Below, piece after piece: positions 1 to 8,009 of a DNA stretch of 38,320 nucleotides. Under the pieces are notes generated by a model. That model did not search any database, was not told the DNA's origin, and worked only from the letters and a program-made list of their open reading frames with translations. The position numbers were made by a program, and so were the translations under genes. Position 1 is the stretch's first letter. Every line of letters begins with the position of its first letter. This stretch comes from Lentilactobacillus sp. Marseille-Q4993 (lineage in GTDB: Bacteria; Bacillota; Bacilli; Lactobacillales; Lactobacillaceae), in assembly GCF_951230165.1 (NCBI RefSeq), contig NZ_CATNVB010000025.1, positions 1 through 38,320 on the forward strand, written 5' to 3'.

Positions 1-60
1 GGGTTTTCGTCGATTTAAGAATAGCAGAGTTGAATTCTCTGTGCTACATAGAATTCAAAA

Positions 61-95
61 AAGCTTCGGAAAAATTAATTTCCGAAGTTTTTTTG
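61..95 (+). terminator. Rho-independent terminator of an upstream gene
   Basis: The arms CTTCGGAAA and TTTCCGAAG (64-72 and 80-88) pair perfectly around a 7-nt AT-rich loop and run into a T tract. It would end a gene lying left of the window. One frame entering from the left stops at TAA 16-18, which could be the last codons of that gene, but too little is present to say. Confidence 0.8.
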
Positions 96-100
96 CGTTA

Positions 101-120
101 GCTGGGACTTATGTCCCAGC
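101..120. repeat. Short palindrome (GCTGGGAC/GTCCCAGC)
   Basis: A perfect 8-bp inverted repeat with a 4-nt centre sits just after the first terminator. The right 12 bases, TTATGTCCCAGC, occur again at 33832-33843 without the left arm. It may be a small dispersed intergenic repeat. Its function is unknown. Confidence 0.5.
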
Positions 121-218
121 CTCTTTTATATTAGGATGGGATTGCAACCAAGTGGTGCTTTATCAAAGCCGTTTATTCGGATATGGTTAACTCATATTAA
201 ATCCAGGAGGATATCACA

Positions 219-767
219 ATGGAAATCAGTAAGGTAATTCAAAAGCACCGGCAACGATTAGGTCTGTCCCAACAAAATTTAGCTGATAAGTTAATGATTT
301 CAAGGCAATCAATTTCTAAATGGGAACGGGGAACAGCGCTGCCTAGCTTTGCAAATGTGGTTGCCTTAAGTGATTTGTTTGGCATCTCTCTGGATGAAAT
401 GATTAGAGGAGATGACCGTCTGATGAGTAAGTTAGAGCAGGGCAAGATGGGGCCCATTACCAAAATTTTAGTGTGGTCCTTTGGAATTGCTGTCCCATTA
501 TGTATTTTATTAGCAGGATTTGGTATGGGAGCGACTACCCTAGATAACATTACTAGTGTGTTGCTATTCTTTTTCTTTATTGCCTTAATTTGTACAGTGA
601 AGTGGAACAAGCTGAAATCGCTGTTTAGAAAACCAACGCAGGTATTGATAATTATTTGCTTGGTACTGTTCTTGTTACCGCAGGTATATAGAGTTCCTCA
701 GATTTTAAATGGGTGGAGTAATGATATTAGGACTGGTTTTGATGAAGGATCTAAGAGCGTTAAATAA
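219..767 (+). CDS. XRE-family transcriptional regulator with C-terminal membrane segments
   Basis: This 182-residue protein has an N-terminal helix-turn-helix of the Cro/CI (XRE) type at about residues 4-60; the pattern LSQQNLADKL...SRQSISKWERG is typical. About three hydrophobic segments follow (roughly 83-105, 108-125 and 140-157), so the DNA-binding domain would be tethered to the membrane. The start is supported by AGGAGG at 205-210. Such membrane-bound XRE proteins usually regulate a nearby envelope or transport gene, but the target is not evident. The next gene in the same direction, at 870, is also a membrane protein. No terminator is visible between the two, so cotranscription is possible. 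The family assignment is firm and the function is unknown. Confidence 0.85.
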   Translation: MEISKVIQKHRQRLGLSQQNLADKLMISRQSISKWERGTALPSFANVVALSDLFGISLDEMIRGDDRLMSKLEQGKMGPITKILVWSFGIAVPLCILLAGFGMGATTLDNITSVLLFFFFIALICTVKWNKLKSLFRKPTQVLIIICLVLFLLPQVYRVPQILNGWSNDIRTGFDEGSKSVK

Positions 768-869
768 GCGGGACTGACAGTTAGCGTAAACTAAGTGTCA
801 CTATACAGTTATGGAAGTTTGGGTAATAATGGAAACTAAATACTCATGAAGGGAATGTTCTGTTGATTC

Positions 870-1169
870 ATGCAAACTAAGGATAAATTTTCTGGTACTT
901 TGGCTAACCAGTTTAACTCACGCAGTAAATACTGGTTGATTATTGGCACGTTGATAGTAACTGTAGCCGCGTTTGGAGCAATGACATTTCGAGGTTTTCA
1001 AATTATTGGGTTAATGTTGATGGGAATTTCGTTTGTCTCTTGGGCCGATATCATTGCAGTTTTGCATGCCAAGGGCGGCTTTAGTGGCAAGGTCAGCCTG
1101 TTTTTTTCGCTGACTATCGTTGGATTAATGTTTGCGACTGTTGCCCTCTGTCAGCAGGTTTTGAGTTAA
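870..1169 (+). CDS. Small hydrophobic membrane protein, unknown function
   Basis: This 99-residue protein has three predicted membrane segments (about 23-40, 43-65 and 75-95) and a short polar N-terminus. I do not recognise the family. ATG 870 is the first start after an in-frame TGA at 864-866. The nearest Shine-Dalgarno-like stretch, AAGGGA at 849-854, is about 15 nt away, so translation initiation looks weak. It lies about 100 bp downstream of the XRE regulator on the same strand and could be its partner or target; that is inference from position only. Confidence 0.5.
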   Translation: MQTKDKFSGTLANQFNSRSKYWLIIGTLIVTVAAFGAMTFRGFQIIGLMLMGISFVSWADIIAVLHAKGGFSGKVSLFFSLTIVGLMFATVALCQQVLS

Positions 1170-1263
1170 ATGTAAATATTTAAAAAAATCTGAATATCGT
1201 TTGGAATAGGTAACGCAAACCATAACGTTTGGTATACTACCTAAGTCTGATTCAGAAAGATAT

Positions 1264-1298
1264 AGCCCTGATTCGGGAAGACCTGAACGGGGCTTTTA
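1264..1298 (+). terminator. Probable hairpin terminator or leader hairpin
   Basis: AGCCCTGATTC pairs imperfectly with GAACGGGGCT, followed by a short TTTT. It lies between the small membrane protein and the DUF1835 gene. The U tract is weak, so it could be a partial terminator or a structure in the leader of the next gene. The rest of the 160-bp gap shows no clear consensus promoter. Confidence 0.4.
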
Positions 1299-1329
1299 GT
1301 AAGTAAAAATAAACTTCAGGAGCTAGCGA

Positions 1330-2130
1330 ATGATTGATATAACATTTGAAGATAGTTTTTATGCAACCCTAAAGCACTACTACACTAACAGGCGAGTCGA
1401 TAATGAAGTGATTTCGTTACCGTTGTCGCTGGATTTGGGAAACGTAATTGATTCTGATATCGTAGCAAATCGCAAACAGCTTTATATTCAACGGTTGGCT
1501 GGGGCACATGAAAGCCACATGGCAACAGTTGATGAATACATAGACGACATCGCTACCAAATTGACCCATCTTGATGAGCTTATTGCAAGGGGCCGACGGA
1601 TCCGCTTGTGGGTATCTGAAGGTAACGTTGCTGATTACTGTGCTTTGAGGTGGTTTAGTAGCAAGCTTTTGGGCACTGATGCTAGGGTCAGTATCATTCA
1701 AGTTCCCAGCTTTTCTAGCCATGATGATCGGGTGATTGAATACGCCAAAATTGGCGAACTTGGGGTTGATGAAATTGACAAAGAAGGGTTATTTTCACTT
1801 GATAAGATGGTAAGTCAACGAGAAATAAATGGGTTAGCGATGCAGTGGCGCGCCCTATCAGATGAGCCCGGCGAAGTTCGCGTTTTATTAAACGGTCAGT
1901 TACTCAGTCGACCTGCTGATTTCTATGACCAATTTATTCTTGAGAGTATTGAGCGCACTTCGAGGAACGGTTTCGTCAATGCCGTGAGGGTAATTGGTGA
2001 AACCCTCGGTAATTACCTACCATCAGTTCCCGATTGGTGGTTAAGAATGCGAATCACACACCTCATTGAAACGGGTAAGTTAGAATCCAAGGATGACGGG
2101 ATGCTTACTATGAAAATTAAGTTGAAGTAG
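1330..2130 (+). CDS. DUF1835 domain-containing protein
   Basis: This 266-residue soluble protein matches the DUF1835 pattern: a central segment at about residues 90-125 of the form RIRLWVSEGNVADYCALRW, then a variable C-terminal half resembling the DUF3658 partner domain. These proteins are widespread in Firmicutes and have no established biochemical role. AGGAG at 1317-1321 supports the start. The gene appears monocistronic: it follows a hairpin and ends just before a very strong bidirectional terminator. The family call rests on remembered motif similarity; the function is unknown. Confidence 0.7.
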   Translation: MIDITFEDSFYATLKHYYTNRRVDNEVISLPLSLDLGNVIDSDIVANRKQLYIQRLAGAHESHMATVDEYIDDIATKLTHLDELIARGRRIRLWVSEGNVADYCALRWFSSKLLGTDARVSIIQVPSFSSHDDRVIEYAKIGELGVDEIDKEGLFSLDKMVSQREINGLAMQWRALSDEPGEVRVLLNGQLLSRPADFYDQFILESIERTSRNGFVNAVRVIGETLGNYLPSVPDWWLRMRITHLIETGKLESKDDGMLTMKIKLK

Positions 2131-2135
2131 AATGC

Positions 2136-2185
2136 AAAAAAGCCAATAATGATTTCAAATTTTGAAATCATTATTGGCTTTTTAG
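2136..2185. terminator. Bidirectional terminator between convergent genes
   Basis: Perfect 19-base arms (2141-2159 and 2161-2179) are flanked by an A run on the left and a T run on the right, so the element can work in both directions. It separates the DUF1835 gene (+) from the LysR gene (-). Confidence 0.9.
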
Positions 2186-2199
2186 GTTTTAACTAACTG

Positions 2200-3099
2200 C
2201 TAACCTTCAGTTAACAGCCTATCCGGATAGTTAGTTGCAACGAACTCCTTTATTTGGGTAATCATCTTCTTAGTTGATGGGGCTTTAGAAAGGGTTGCAG
2301 AGGTTACCAGCCCGATTGAACGATAGGAGGGCACATCAAACGGATAAACTGCCACGTCACCACTAATCTTTTGCAGGGCTAATTCGGGGAGAATTCCCCA
2401 GCCAAGGCCTGCCTCCACCATTGCGATGATTGATTGATCATCAATTGAAAACTGGAGTGAGTTAGGCTGAATCGAATAGTGGTCAAGAGTGGCCTTAGTA
2501 TCAAGATCATAATCCCCCCGTTGGAGAATGAACTTACGTCCGCGCATGTCAGCTTTGGTTACAGTTTGTTGGTTGTTAGGAACGAATCCCTTTGGGGTGA
2601 TGCAGTAAATTTCGTCCTTGACTAAAGCGTCAACAATGAGGTTCTCCTTCACTGGTAAGGAAGTAAACCCAATATCAATTTGGCCATTCTTAACCTCCTG
2701 AACGATGTCGGCAAAACCAGCCTGGTCGACTGAGATATCGATGTCTGGGTATGATTTTTTATAGTTTTGGATGATTGGTGGTAGCCAGTTTATACAAACC
2801 GATGAGAAAGCACCGATTTTAATGGAGCCAGAACTAAGCCCGTTGATGTTATTTGCAACTTGATCTAATCGTTTTTGGGTATTAAGGATGTCTTGAACAA
2901 TCGGCAATACTTGTTTGCCGTTCTCAGTAAGCTCGACTCCGGTTCTAGAGCGATTAAAAACGGGAAAGCCGAGGTCCTGTTCTAATTGGTTGATGGAATG
3001 GCTAATTGCGGACGGAGTCACGTTCAAAACAACGGATGCTTTGTAAAAAGTTCCCTGTTCAACGACGGTACTAAACACTTTGTAGGCGAATGGAATCAT
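2200..3099 (-). CDS. LysR-family transcriptional regulator
   Basis: This 299-residue protein has the standard LysR layout: an N-terminal winged helix-turn-helix at about 1-60 (FYKASVVLNVTPSAISHSIN region) and a two-lobed effector-binding domain from about 90 to 290. A longer reading frame begins at 3129, but the ribosome binding site AGGAGG lies inside that extension and sits correctly upstream of ATG 3099, so the shorter start is chosen. The gene is divergent from an aminotransferase 110 bp away. LysR regulators commonly control the divergent neighbour, so that aminotransferase is the likeliest target. The effector cannot be read from sequence. Confidence 0.9.
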   Translation of the reverse strand: MIPFAYKVFSTVVEQGTFYKASVVLNVTPSAISHSINQLEQDLGFPVFNRSRTGVELTENGKQVLPIVQDILNTQKRLDQVANNINGLSSGSIKIGAFSSVCINWLPPIIQNYKKSYPDIDISVDQAGFADIVQEVKNGQIDIGFTSLPVKENLIVDALVKDEIYCITPKGFVPNNQQTVTKADMRGRKFILQRGDYDLDTKATLDHYSIQPNSLQFSIDDQSIIAMVEAGLGWGILPELALQKISGDVAVYPFDVPSYRSIGLVTSATLSKAPSTKKMITQIKEFVATNYPDRLLTEG

Positions 3100-3209
3100 T
3101 TTAGTCCTCCTAAGGTGAAAATCTTTCAACTAAAAATGAATACTTTGAATTTTACTAATCTATATTAAGAGTATATCATAGAGAAAAATATCACAAAGAG
3201 GTGCCGGGG

Positions 3210-4430
3210 ATGAATGACAAACTATTTTCAAGTAGAGTACAACCAGAAACACCTTCACGACTTGAAGGATTATTTCCAGTAATGGATTTTGACGATGCAA
3301 TTACGTTTACCGCGGGAGCACCGGCAGAAAACCTATTTCCAATGAATGAAATGAAGCAGGCATACATTGATGCCATTGATAATGAGGGGGCCCATACCTT
3401 CCAGTACCATACAATCGCGGGACCAGTTGAATTAAGGGAACGATTAGCTGAGCGAGCAACGAGAAAGATGGGAATCGAAAATGTTGGGGCTGAAAACGTA
3501 ATGTTGACGGCTGGGGGCCAACAAGGAATCGACTTGATCACTAAATTACTAATTGATAAGGGTGATGCAATCGTGGTTGAAGCACCGACATATGTTGGGG
3601 CATTATCCACGTTTGATATGTACGAGCCTACTTACTATGAAGTTGAACTTCAAAGTGATGGAATGGATATGGATCAGTTAGAGGAAACGGTTAAGCAACA
3701 CCCAGAGATCAAGTTAGTTTACACAGTGGCTGATTTTCATAATCCAGGTGGGGTAACAATGTCCCTTGCCAAACGGAAACGGCTAGTTGAACTAGCTAAC
3801 CAATACGACTTTATGGTCCTAGAAGATACCCCATACCGGGACTTGCGTTACGTCGGGGAATCACTACCATCCATCAAGTCATTTGATACTGAGGACCGGG
3901 TGATTCTCCTTTCTAGCTTTTCAAAGATTCTGATGCCAACGCTAAGAACTGGCTGGCTAGTTGCTTCCAAAAAAATTATCAAGCAGCTATATAAGCTTAA
4001 GGAAGCAGCTGATCTTGAGGTACCTAACATCACTGCCTCAGCGATCAACCAGTTTCTCGCTAAAAATGACTTGGATAAACACATTGATAAGTTGATTGAT
4101 GTGTATAAGGAACGTCGGGTGGCAATGGCAAACGCAATCGAAAAGTATCTACCAGAAGAAGTAACGGCAACCTGCCCAGATGGTGGTTTCTTCACTTGGG
4201 TAACGGTTCCTGATGTTATCAACACAACGGACCTTCTTTACAACAAGGTAACGCCAGAAGGCCACATTGCTTATGTTCCTTCAAAGAACTTCTATGCATA
4301 TAAGGATAAGACTAATGGGATGCGGTTGAACTTTACCGGTCTCTCATCAGAGCAAATTGATGACGGAATGAAACGATTAGGTGGTATTCTAAAATCAGAA
4401 TTGAGTAAATCACTGGTTGAGAATAACTAA
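3210..4430 (+). CDS. PLP-dependent aminotransferase, fold type I
   Basis: This 406-residue aminotransferase of class I/II resembles the 2-aminoadipate/aromatic aminotransferase (LysN/Aro8) branch. The PLP lysine is K239 in SSFSKILMP, followed by the RTGW motif; other family motifs are an N-terminal FTAGAP, the DFHNPGG loop and the EDTPYRDLRY segment. It lacks the N-terminal GntR domain of MocR regulators, so it should be a metabolic enzyme. A GTG at 3201 is in frame but overlaps the ribosome binding site AGAGG; ATG 3210 has better spacing. It is divergent from a LysR regulator that may control it. The amino donor is not predictable; branched-chain, aromatic or aminoadipate substrates are all possible. 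Confidence 0.88.
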   Translation: MNDKLFSSRVQPETPSRLEGLFPVMDFDDAITFTAGAPAENLFPMNEMKQAYIDAIDNEGAHTFQYHTIAGPVELRERLAERATRKMGIENVGAENVMLTAGGQQGIDLITKLLIDKGDAIVVEAPTYVGALSTFDMYEPTYYEVELQSDGMDMDQLEETVKQHPEIKLVYTVADFHNPGGVTMSLAKRKRLVELANQYDFMVLEDTPYRDLRYVGESLPSIKSFDTEDRVILLSSFSKILMPTLRTGWLVASKKIIKQLYKLKEAADLEVPNITASAINQFLAKNDLDKHIDKLIDVYKERRVAMANAIEKYLPEEVTATCPDGGFFTWVTVPDVINTTDLLYNKVTPEGHIAYVPSKNFYAYKDKTNGMRLNFTGLSSEQIDDGMKRLGGILKSELSKSLVENN

Positions 4431-4445
4431 TCGAGATTAATATTA

Positions 4446-4500
4446 TCAAGCGAGAATCTAAGTTATTCCCTGGGGATGACTACGGTTCTCGTTTTTTGTT
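4446..4500 (+). terminator. Probable Rho-independent terminator
   Basis: AAGCGAGAATC and GGTTCTCGTTT form a stem of about 11 bp with two G-U pairs and a long loop, followed by a T tract. It is placed to end the aminotransferase transcript. Confidence 0.65.
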
Positions 4501-4531
4501 TTATAAGTACTTAGAAATGGGGTAATAATTT

Positions 4532-5026
4532 ATGGCAAACCTGCAAGTGATTCAAGGGGATATCACGAAACTTAGAGTTGATGCGATTGTTAATGCGGCC
4601 AATACATCGTTACGGGGTGGTGGTGGCGTTGATGGTGCAATTCATCGGGCAGCCGGCCCGGAGCTGGATGCTGCCTGCCGAAAGTTAGGGGGCTGCCCAA
4701 CTGGTGAGGCAAAGGTGACACCCGCTTTTAACCTAAACGCCAAAATTATCATTCATACACCAGGTCCAATTTGGCGGGGTGGTAATAATAATGAAGATGA
4801 ATTATTGAAGAATAGTTATTTGAATAGTCTCAAACGAGCTACTGAAAATGATTGTCAAACAGTTGCTTTTCCGTCAATTAGTACCGGAGTTTATGATTTT
4901 CCGTTGGAGCGAGCCGCAAAAATTGCTGTTGAGACTATAACCAGCTTCCAAAATCCAATGACCGTTCAAATGGTTTGTTTTGATTCCGCGACGTATAATG
5001 CATACAAACAAGCACTTAATGAATAA
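4532..5026 (+). CDS. Macrodomain protein, ADP-ribosyl hydrolase type (YmdB/MacroD-like)
   Basis: This 164-residue protein is a single macrodomain. It shows the ADP-ribose-binding GDIT near residue 9, the catalytic-loop pattern NAANTSLRGGGGVDGAIH with N24 and D34, and the phosphate-binding PSISTGVYDFP loop. Family members remove ADP-ribose from acidic side chains or deacetylate O-acetyl-ADP-ribose. At 164 residues it is shorter than the zinc-containing macrodomains of SirTM operons, and I see no zinc-site insertion. The stop is only 20 bp before the lipoate-protein ligase start, so the two are probably cotranscribed. That pairing hints at a link with ADP-ribosylated lipoyl proteins. Confidence 0.9.
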   Translation: MANLQVIQGDITKLRVDAIVNAANTSLRGGGGVDGAIHRAAGPELDAACRKLGGCPTGEAKVTPAFNLNAKIIIHTPGPIWRGGNNNEDELLKNSYLNSLKRATENDCQTVAFPSISTGVYDFPLERAAKIAVETITSFQNPMTVQMVCFDSATYNAYKQALNE

Positions 5027-5046
5027 GTGAAAGTGAGGAGTTTGAG

Positions 5047-6093
5047 ATGAAACTTATTGATCTTCACCGGAATGGCAAGCTAGTCGATGATGTGGCTACG
5101 TTAGAGGCAGTTAGTACTTATATGATGCAGAGTAATCCGTTTTCTGAGAACACGTTCTTTATTGGCAGAAATAAACCAGCTGTGGTTATAGGGAGATTTC
5201 AAGATGCATACGCGGAGGTGGACCTAGATTATTTACGCCAGCACCATATCACCTTAATGCGAAGAGCTGCGGGTGGTGGGGCAGTTTATACCGACCTCGG
5301 AAACTTTGTCTACATGTATCACGTTGTGGACCCCAACGATAGGAAGTACTGGCTTGATTTTAAACATTACGCAACCCCATTAGTAAAAGTATTGGAAGCC
5401 CTTGGGGTGAAGGATGTCACCATAACCGGTAGAAATGATGTAGCAATTGGTGGTCGCAAGGTGTCAGGAATGGCCGCTTTTCAGCTGGATGACCGCTTTT
5501 CGATTGGGGGAACGTTGTTATACGACGTTGATATTGAAACGGCTGGTAAGGTGCTAACTCCTGTCCGGTCAAAATTAGAATCGAAGGGATTTGCATCAGT
5601 GAACAGCCGAATCTTTGACGTTAAGGCTGCCCTTCCTGATGAACTAAAGAATTTAGACGCAGCTGAGTTTGAAGAAATCTGGCTAAGGTCTTTGTTTAAC
5701 GTGGATAGCGTCGATAAGATCGAGCGAGTCTTCTTTTCTGATACCGACTGGCAAAAAATTGATGCAATCGTCAGCGATAAGTTTGGTAATCAAAAGTGGA
5801 ATATTGGCGATCGCCCTCATTACTCTCGTTATGCTAACCAACGGTTTGAACAGGGAACAATTTCAGTCAACTTTGAAGTGGCAAATAATCAAGTAACTCA
5901 TTTCAACCTGTACGGTGATTTCTTCACTAAGGAAAATGACATTAGTGAAGCTGAGAACGAAATGATTGGTGTGGACATGAATGAAATTGACCTTGGTGAC
6001 CGATTTGATAATGGTAAATTAAAAACGGTGCTACCGTGGATGAGCGGTAGTGAATTTGCGAAACTAATGATGAATTCGGAAAAATTAGGCTAA
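5047..6093 (+). CDS. lplA: Lipoate-protein ligase A family
   Basis: This 348-residue lipoate-protein ligase activates free lipoate with ATP and transfers it to the lysine of E2 or GcvH lipoyl domains. Visible motifs are RRAAGGGAVYTDLGN (residues 72-86) for lipoyl-AMP binding and GRNDVAIGGRKVSG with the catalytic K138. The C-terminal accessory domain is present, so length is normal. GAGGAG at 5035-5040 supports the start. It follows the macrodomain gene by 20 bp and ends at a strong terminator, making a two-gene unit. Whether it is the housekeeping ligase or the LplA2 type that serves GcvH-L is undetermined. Confidence 0.92.
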   Translation: MKLIDLHRNGKLVDDVATLEAVSTYMMQSNPFSENTFFIGRNKPAVVIGRFQDAYAEVDLDYLRQHHITLMRRAAGGGAVYTDLGNFVYMYHVVDPNDRKYWLDFKHYATPLVKVLEALGVKDVTITGRNDVAIGGRKVSGMAAFQLDDRFSIGGTLLYDVDIETAGKVLTPVRSKLESKGFASVNSRIFDVKAALPDELKNLDAAEFEEIWLRSLFNVDSVDKIERVFFSDTDWQKIDAIVSDKFGNQKWNIGDRPHYSRYANQRFEQGTISVNFEVANNQVTHFNLYGDFFTKENDISEAENEMIGVDMNEIDLGDRFDNGKLKTVLPWMSGSEFAKLMMNSEKLG

Positions 6094-6098
6094 ATAAA

Positions 6099-6145
6099 AC
6101 CCGCAGTAATTTGTATGGATGTGCAAATTACTGCGGGTATTTTTA
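6099..6145. terminator. Terminator between convergent genes
   Basis: 15-base perfect arms (6099-6113 and 6124-6138) with a short loop are followed by TATTTTT on the plus strand, and AAAA precedes the left arm. It ends the lplA unit and probably the opposing minus-strand unit; it overlaps the last codon of the latter. Confidence 0.88.
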
Positions 6146-6478
6146 ATCTTTGAAATTTTTTTGATTGTGGTGCTTTTTTTGCGGTAATAGTCTCAAATTA
6201 AGCTCCGGTAATTTATTTTTAGCTCTGCTAATCAGCACGTTGGCAACGTTTGTTACAGATGTTTCCTGTGAAACAATTACCTCGGCTACCTCATTTGAGT
6301 ATAAACACAGTTGGCCAACCAGCTGATCTTGCTCCCAAGCCTGAATGATGAAGTCAGCTGATTGCATTGTTTGATAGATAGTTTGGACTTGATCTCTAGC
6401 GACTTTGATTCCCGCATTTTGGTACAAGGCATCAATTTCAGCTACCCTAGCTAAATTCCCATCGGTTATTTTGGTCAT
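6143..6478 (-). CDS. Small protein, possibly a degenerate GNAT-like fold
   Basis: This 111-residue protein starts 17 nt after the stop of the methyltransferase gene, so it is probably the second gene of that unit. A stretch around residues 42-75 (FIIQAWEQDQLVGQLCLYS followed by EVAEVIVS) resembles the central strands of GNAT acetyltransferases. However, the acetyl-CoA loop (R/QxxGxG/A) is absent and the protein is short for that family. It may be a divergent or shortened GNAT protein, or something unrelated. The ribosome binding site is weak (AGGA about 15 nt upstream). The last codons run into the terminator arm. I do not assign a function. Confidence 0.55.
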   Translation of the reverse strand: MTKITDGNLARVAEIDALYQNAGIKVARDQVQTIYQTMQSADFIIQAWEQDQLVGQLCLYSNEVAEVIVSQETSVTNVANVLISRAKNKLPELNLRLLPQKKHHNQKNFKD

Positions 6479-6495
6479 GTTAATCAGCTCGATTC

Positions 6496-7674
6496 CTAAG
6501 CTTTCCAGACTTCCTCGGCAATTTCCTTAACTAGGGTCAGTTTTGCCCATTGTTGATCTTCGGTTAGCTTATTCCCTTCTTCAGTTGAAGCAAATCCACA
6601 CTGAGTTGAAAGAGCTAGGTTTTCGAGGGGAACGTGGGTCGCTGCGTCTTTGATTCGATTGATCACTGCTTGTTTATCCTCTAACTCTGGGGTTTTTGAT
6701 GTAATCAAGCCAAGAACGATTGTCTTGTTCTTATCGCCGTTCCAAATTCGGTCTAGTGGGGCAAAGTCTCCGGCCCGCTCGCTATCGTATTCAAGAAATA
6801 ATCCGTCATAGTTAAGCTGGCCTAGATAATCAGCGATATCATCGTAACCACCCGAGAAGAGGTAAGTTGACTTAAAGTTTCCCCGACAGATATGAGTGGT
6901 GACAGTCAGATCATCAGGCAGGCCAGCGAGGACATCATTGATAACCTTAACAGAGTCGTTTGCAAGTTTTACAAAATGCTCATGTTTGGTTGGATTATCA
7001 AGGGTTTCGTTAAGCTTACTGATAAGGAATGCCCAAGTAGTGTCGTCAAGTTGAATGTAACGACAACCAAGTTCGTAAAAATGAAGAATGGTTTCATGGT
7101 AGGCCTTGGCAAGGTCGGTTAAGTACTCGTCCCAGGTTTCGTAAAACTCGTTCCAGTTATCACTCCGGTTGTCTCGGAAAATCATTGTTGGTGATGGGAT
7201 GGTCTGTTTTGGAGCAACGGCGTCAGAAATACCTTCGAACTTGGAATCGCCTTCGTGGTTAGCAAGCGTCTCAGAAACGACGTCTTGGACGAACTGGAAG
7301 TCTTTGAAGAAGGGGTGGTCGGGGTTGAATCCGATTTTGCCGACCAAGTCAGCGTTGTCGGTTCTGGTTGTTGATCCGTGGAATTTATAGCTTTGTTTGT
7401 AATCATAATGACCAACTCCTTTTAGTCCCCAAAGAAAGTCAAGATGCCACCAGCTCCGGTTATACTCACCGTCGGTAACGTCCTTCAATCCAAGTTCGAT
7501 TTGTTTCTTTACGATTCGGCTAGTTTCTTCTTGCTTGATGGTTTGATATTCTGCTTCTGAAATAGTTTGGTTACGGAAGTCGTTATTGGCTTGCTTAAGC
7601 TTATCTGATCTTAAAAGACTGCCGACGATGTCATACCGATATGGAAATTTAATTGCTGTAGTTTGTTCTGTCAT
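6496..7674 (-). CDS. Cobalamin-independent methionine synthase family protein (YxjG/YxjH-like)
   Basis: This 392-residue protein corresponds to the C-terminal catalytic domain of MetE, like Bacillus YxjG/YxjH. Zinc-ligand candidates are H261 and C263 (THICRGN), E295 (FLEYD) and C359 (STQCGF), matching the His-Cys-Glu-Cys set of the family. It lacks the N-terminal MetE half, so the methyl donor may be something other than methyltetrahydropteroyl-triglutamate; S-methylated donors are possible. AGGAGG lies just upstream of ATG 7674. The leader carries a Met-type T-box, tying the gene to methionine supply. The small gene at 6143-6478 follows in the same unit. Confidence 0.9.
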   Translation of the reverse strand: MTEQTTAIKFPYRYDIVGSLLRSDKLKQANNDFRNQTISEAEYQTIKQEETSRIVKKQIELGLKDVTDGEYNRSWWHLDFLWGLKGVGHYDYKQSYKFHGSTTRTDNADLVGKIGFNPDHPFFKDFQFVQDVVSETLANHEGDSKFEGISDAVAPKQTIPSPTMIFRDNRSDNWNEFYETWDEYLTDLAKAYHETILHFYELGCRYIQLDDTTWAFLISKLNETLDNPTKHEHFVKLANDSVKVINDVLAGLPDDLTVTTHICRGNFKSTYLFSGGYDDIADYLGQLNYDGLFLEYDSERAGDFAPLDRIWNGDKNKTIVLGLITSKTPELEDKQAVINRIKDAATHVPLENLALSTQCGFASTEEGNKLTEDQQWAKLTLVKEIAEEVWKA

Positions 7675-7701
7675 GGATAATTCCTCCTAATATTTACCAA
7701 C

Positions 7702-7974
7702 AAAAAAAGCACTCGCCCAAAGACATATGTTTATGTCTAAGGGACGAATGCTTCGTGTTATCACCCTAGTTCACAATATTCTTACAAATATTGCCTCATC
7801 GGTACCTGTTGATACCCGGGAAGTTAACGGTTCCTACCGATTTCACTGCGTGAACAGGGGAATAACTTTAAGAGCTCATCTTCACTTCCGTCATGATGCT
7901 GGCTCTCAGCCGCCCAGCTTTCTGTAAACAATCGTGGTTGTTACTCTTCTCTTTGTCGTTGGTTAGTTAAATTT
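7702..7974 (-). promoter_or_regulatory. T-box riboswitch leader, probably methionine-specific, with atypical bulge
   Basis: Read on the minus strand, the leader has a Stem I-like region whose 3' side contains GAAGATGAGCTC; ATG (7879-7877) is the likely specifier, fitting methionine. The T-box core AGGGTGATAACACG lies at 7767-7754, followed by CGTCCCTT that can pair with it as antiterminator. A terminator then combines the arms at 7709-7727 and about 7734-7752 with a U tract at 7708-7702. The usual core is AGGGTGGTANCNCG; here the tRNA-binding bulge reads UGAU in place of UGGU. The leader ends just before the ribosome binding site of the methyltransferase gene. Identification is by motif, not by covariance search. 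Confidence 0.85.
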
Positions 7975-7980
7975 GTATTA

Positions 7981-8009
7981 AAGATAGTCTCATTTTTGGT
8001 ATGTGTCAA
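7981..8009 (-). promoter_or_regulatory. Sigma-A promoter of the T-box/methyltransferase unit
   Basis: On the minus strand, TTGACA (8009-8004), a 17-nt spacer and TATCTT (7986-7981) form a near-consensus promoter. It spans the end of the yoaK-like gene. Transcription would begin near 7974, at the foot of the T-box leader. Confidence 0.75.

Noticed and set aside
7690-7960. S-box (SAM) riboswitch or a small plus-strand protein (7727-7927)
   Set aside because: The minus-strand T-box core, specifier and terminator explain the region, and no S-box motifs were seen. The plus-strand frame merely crosses the structured leader.
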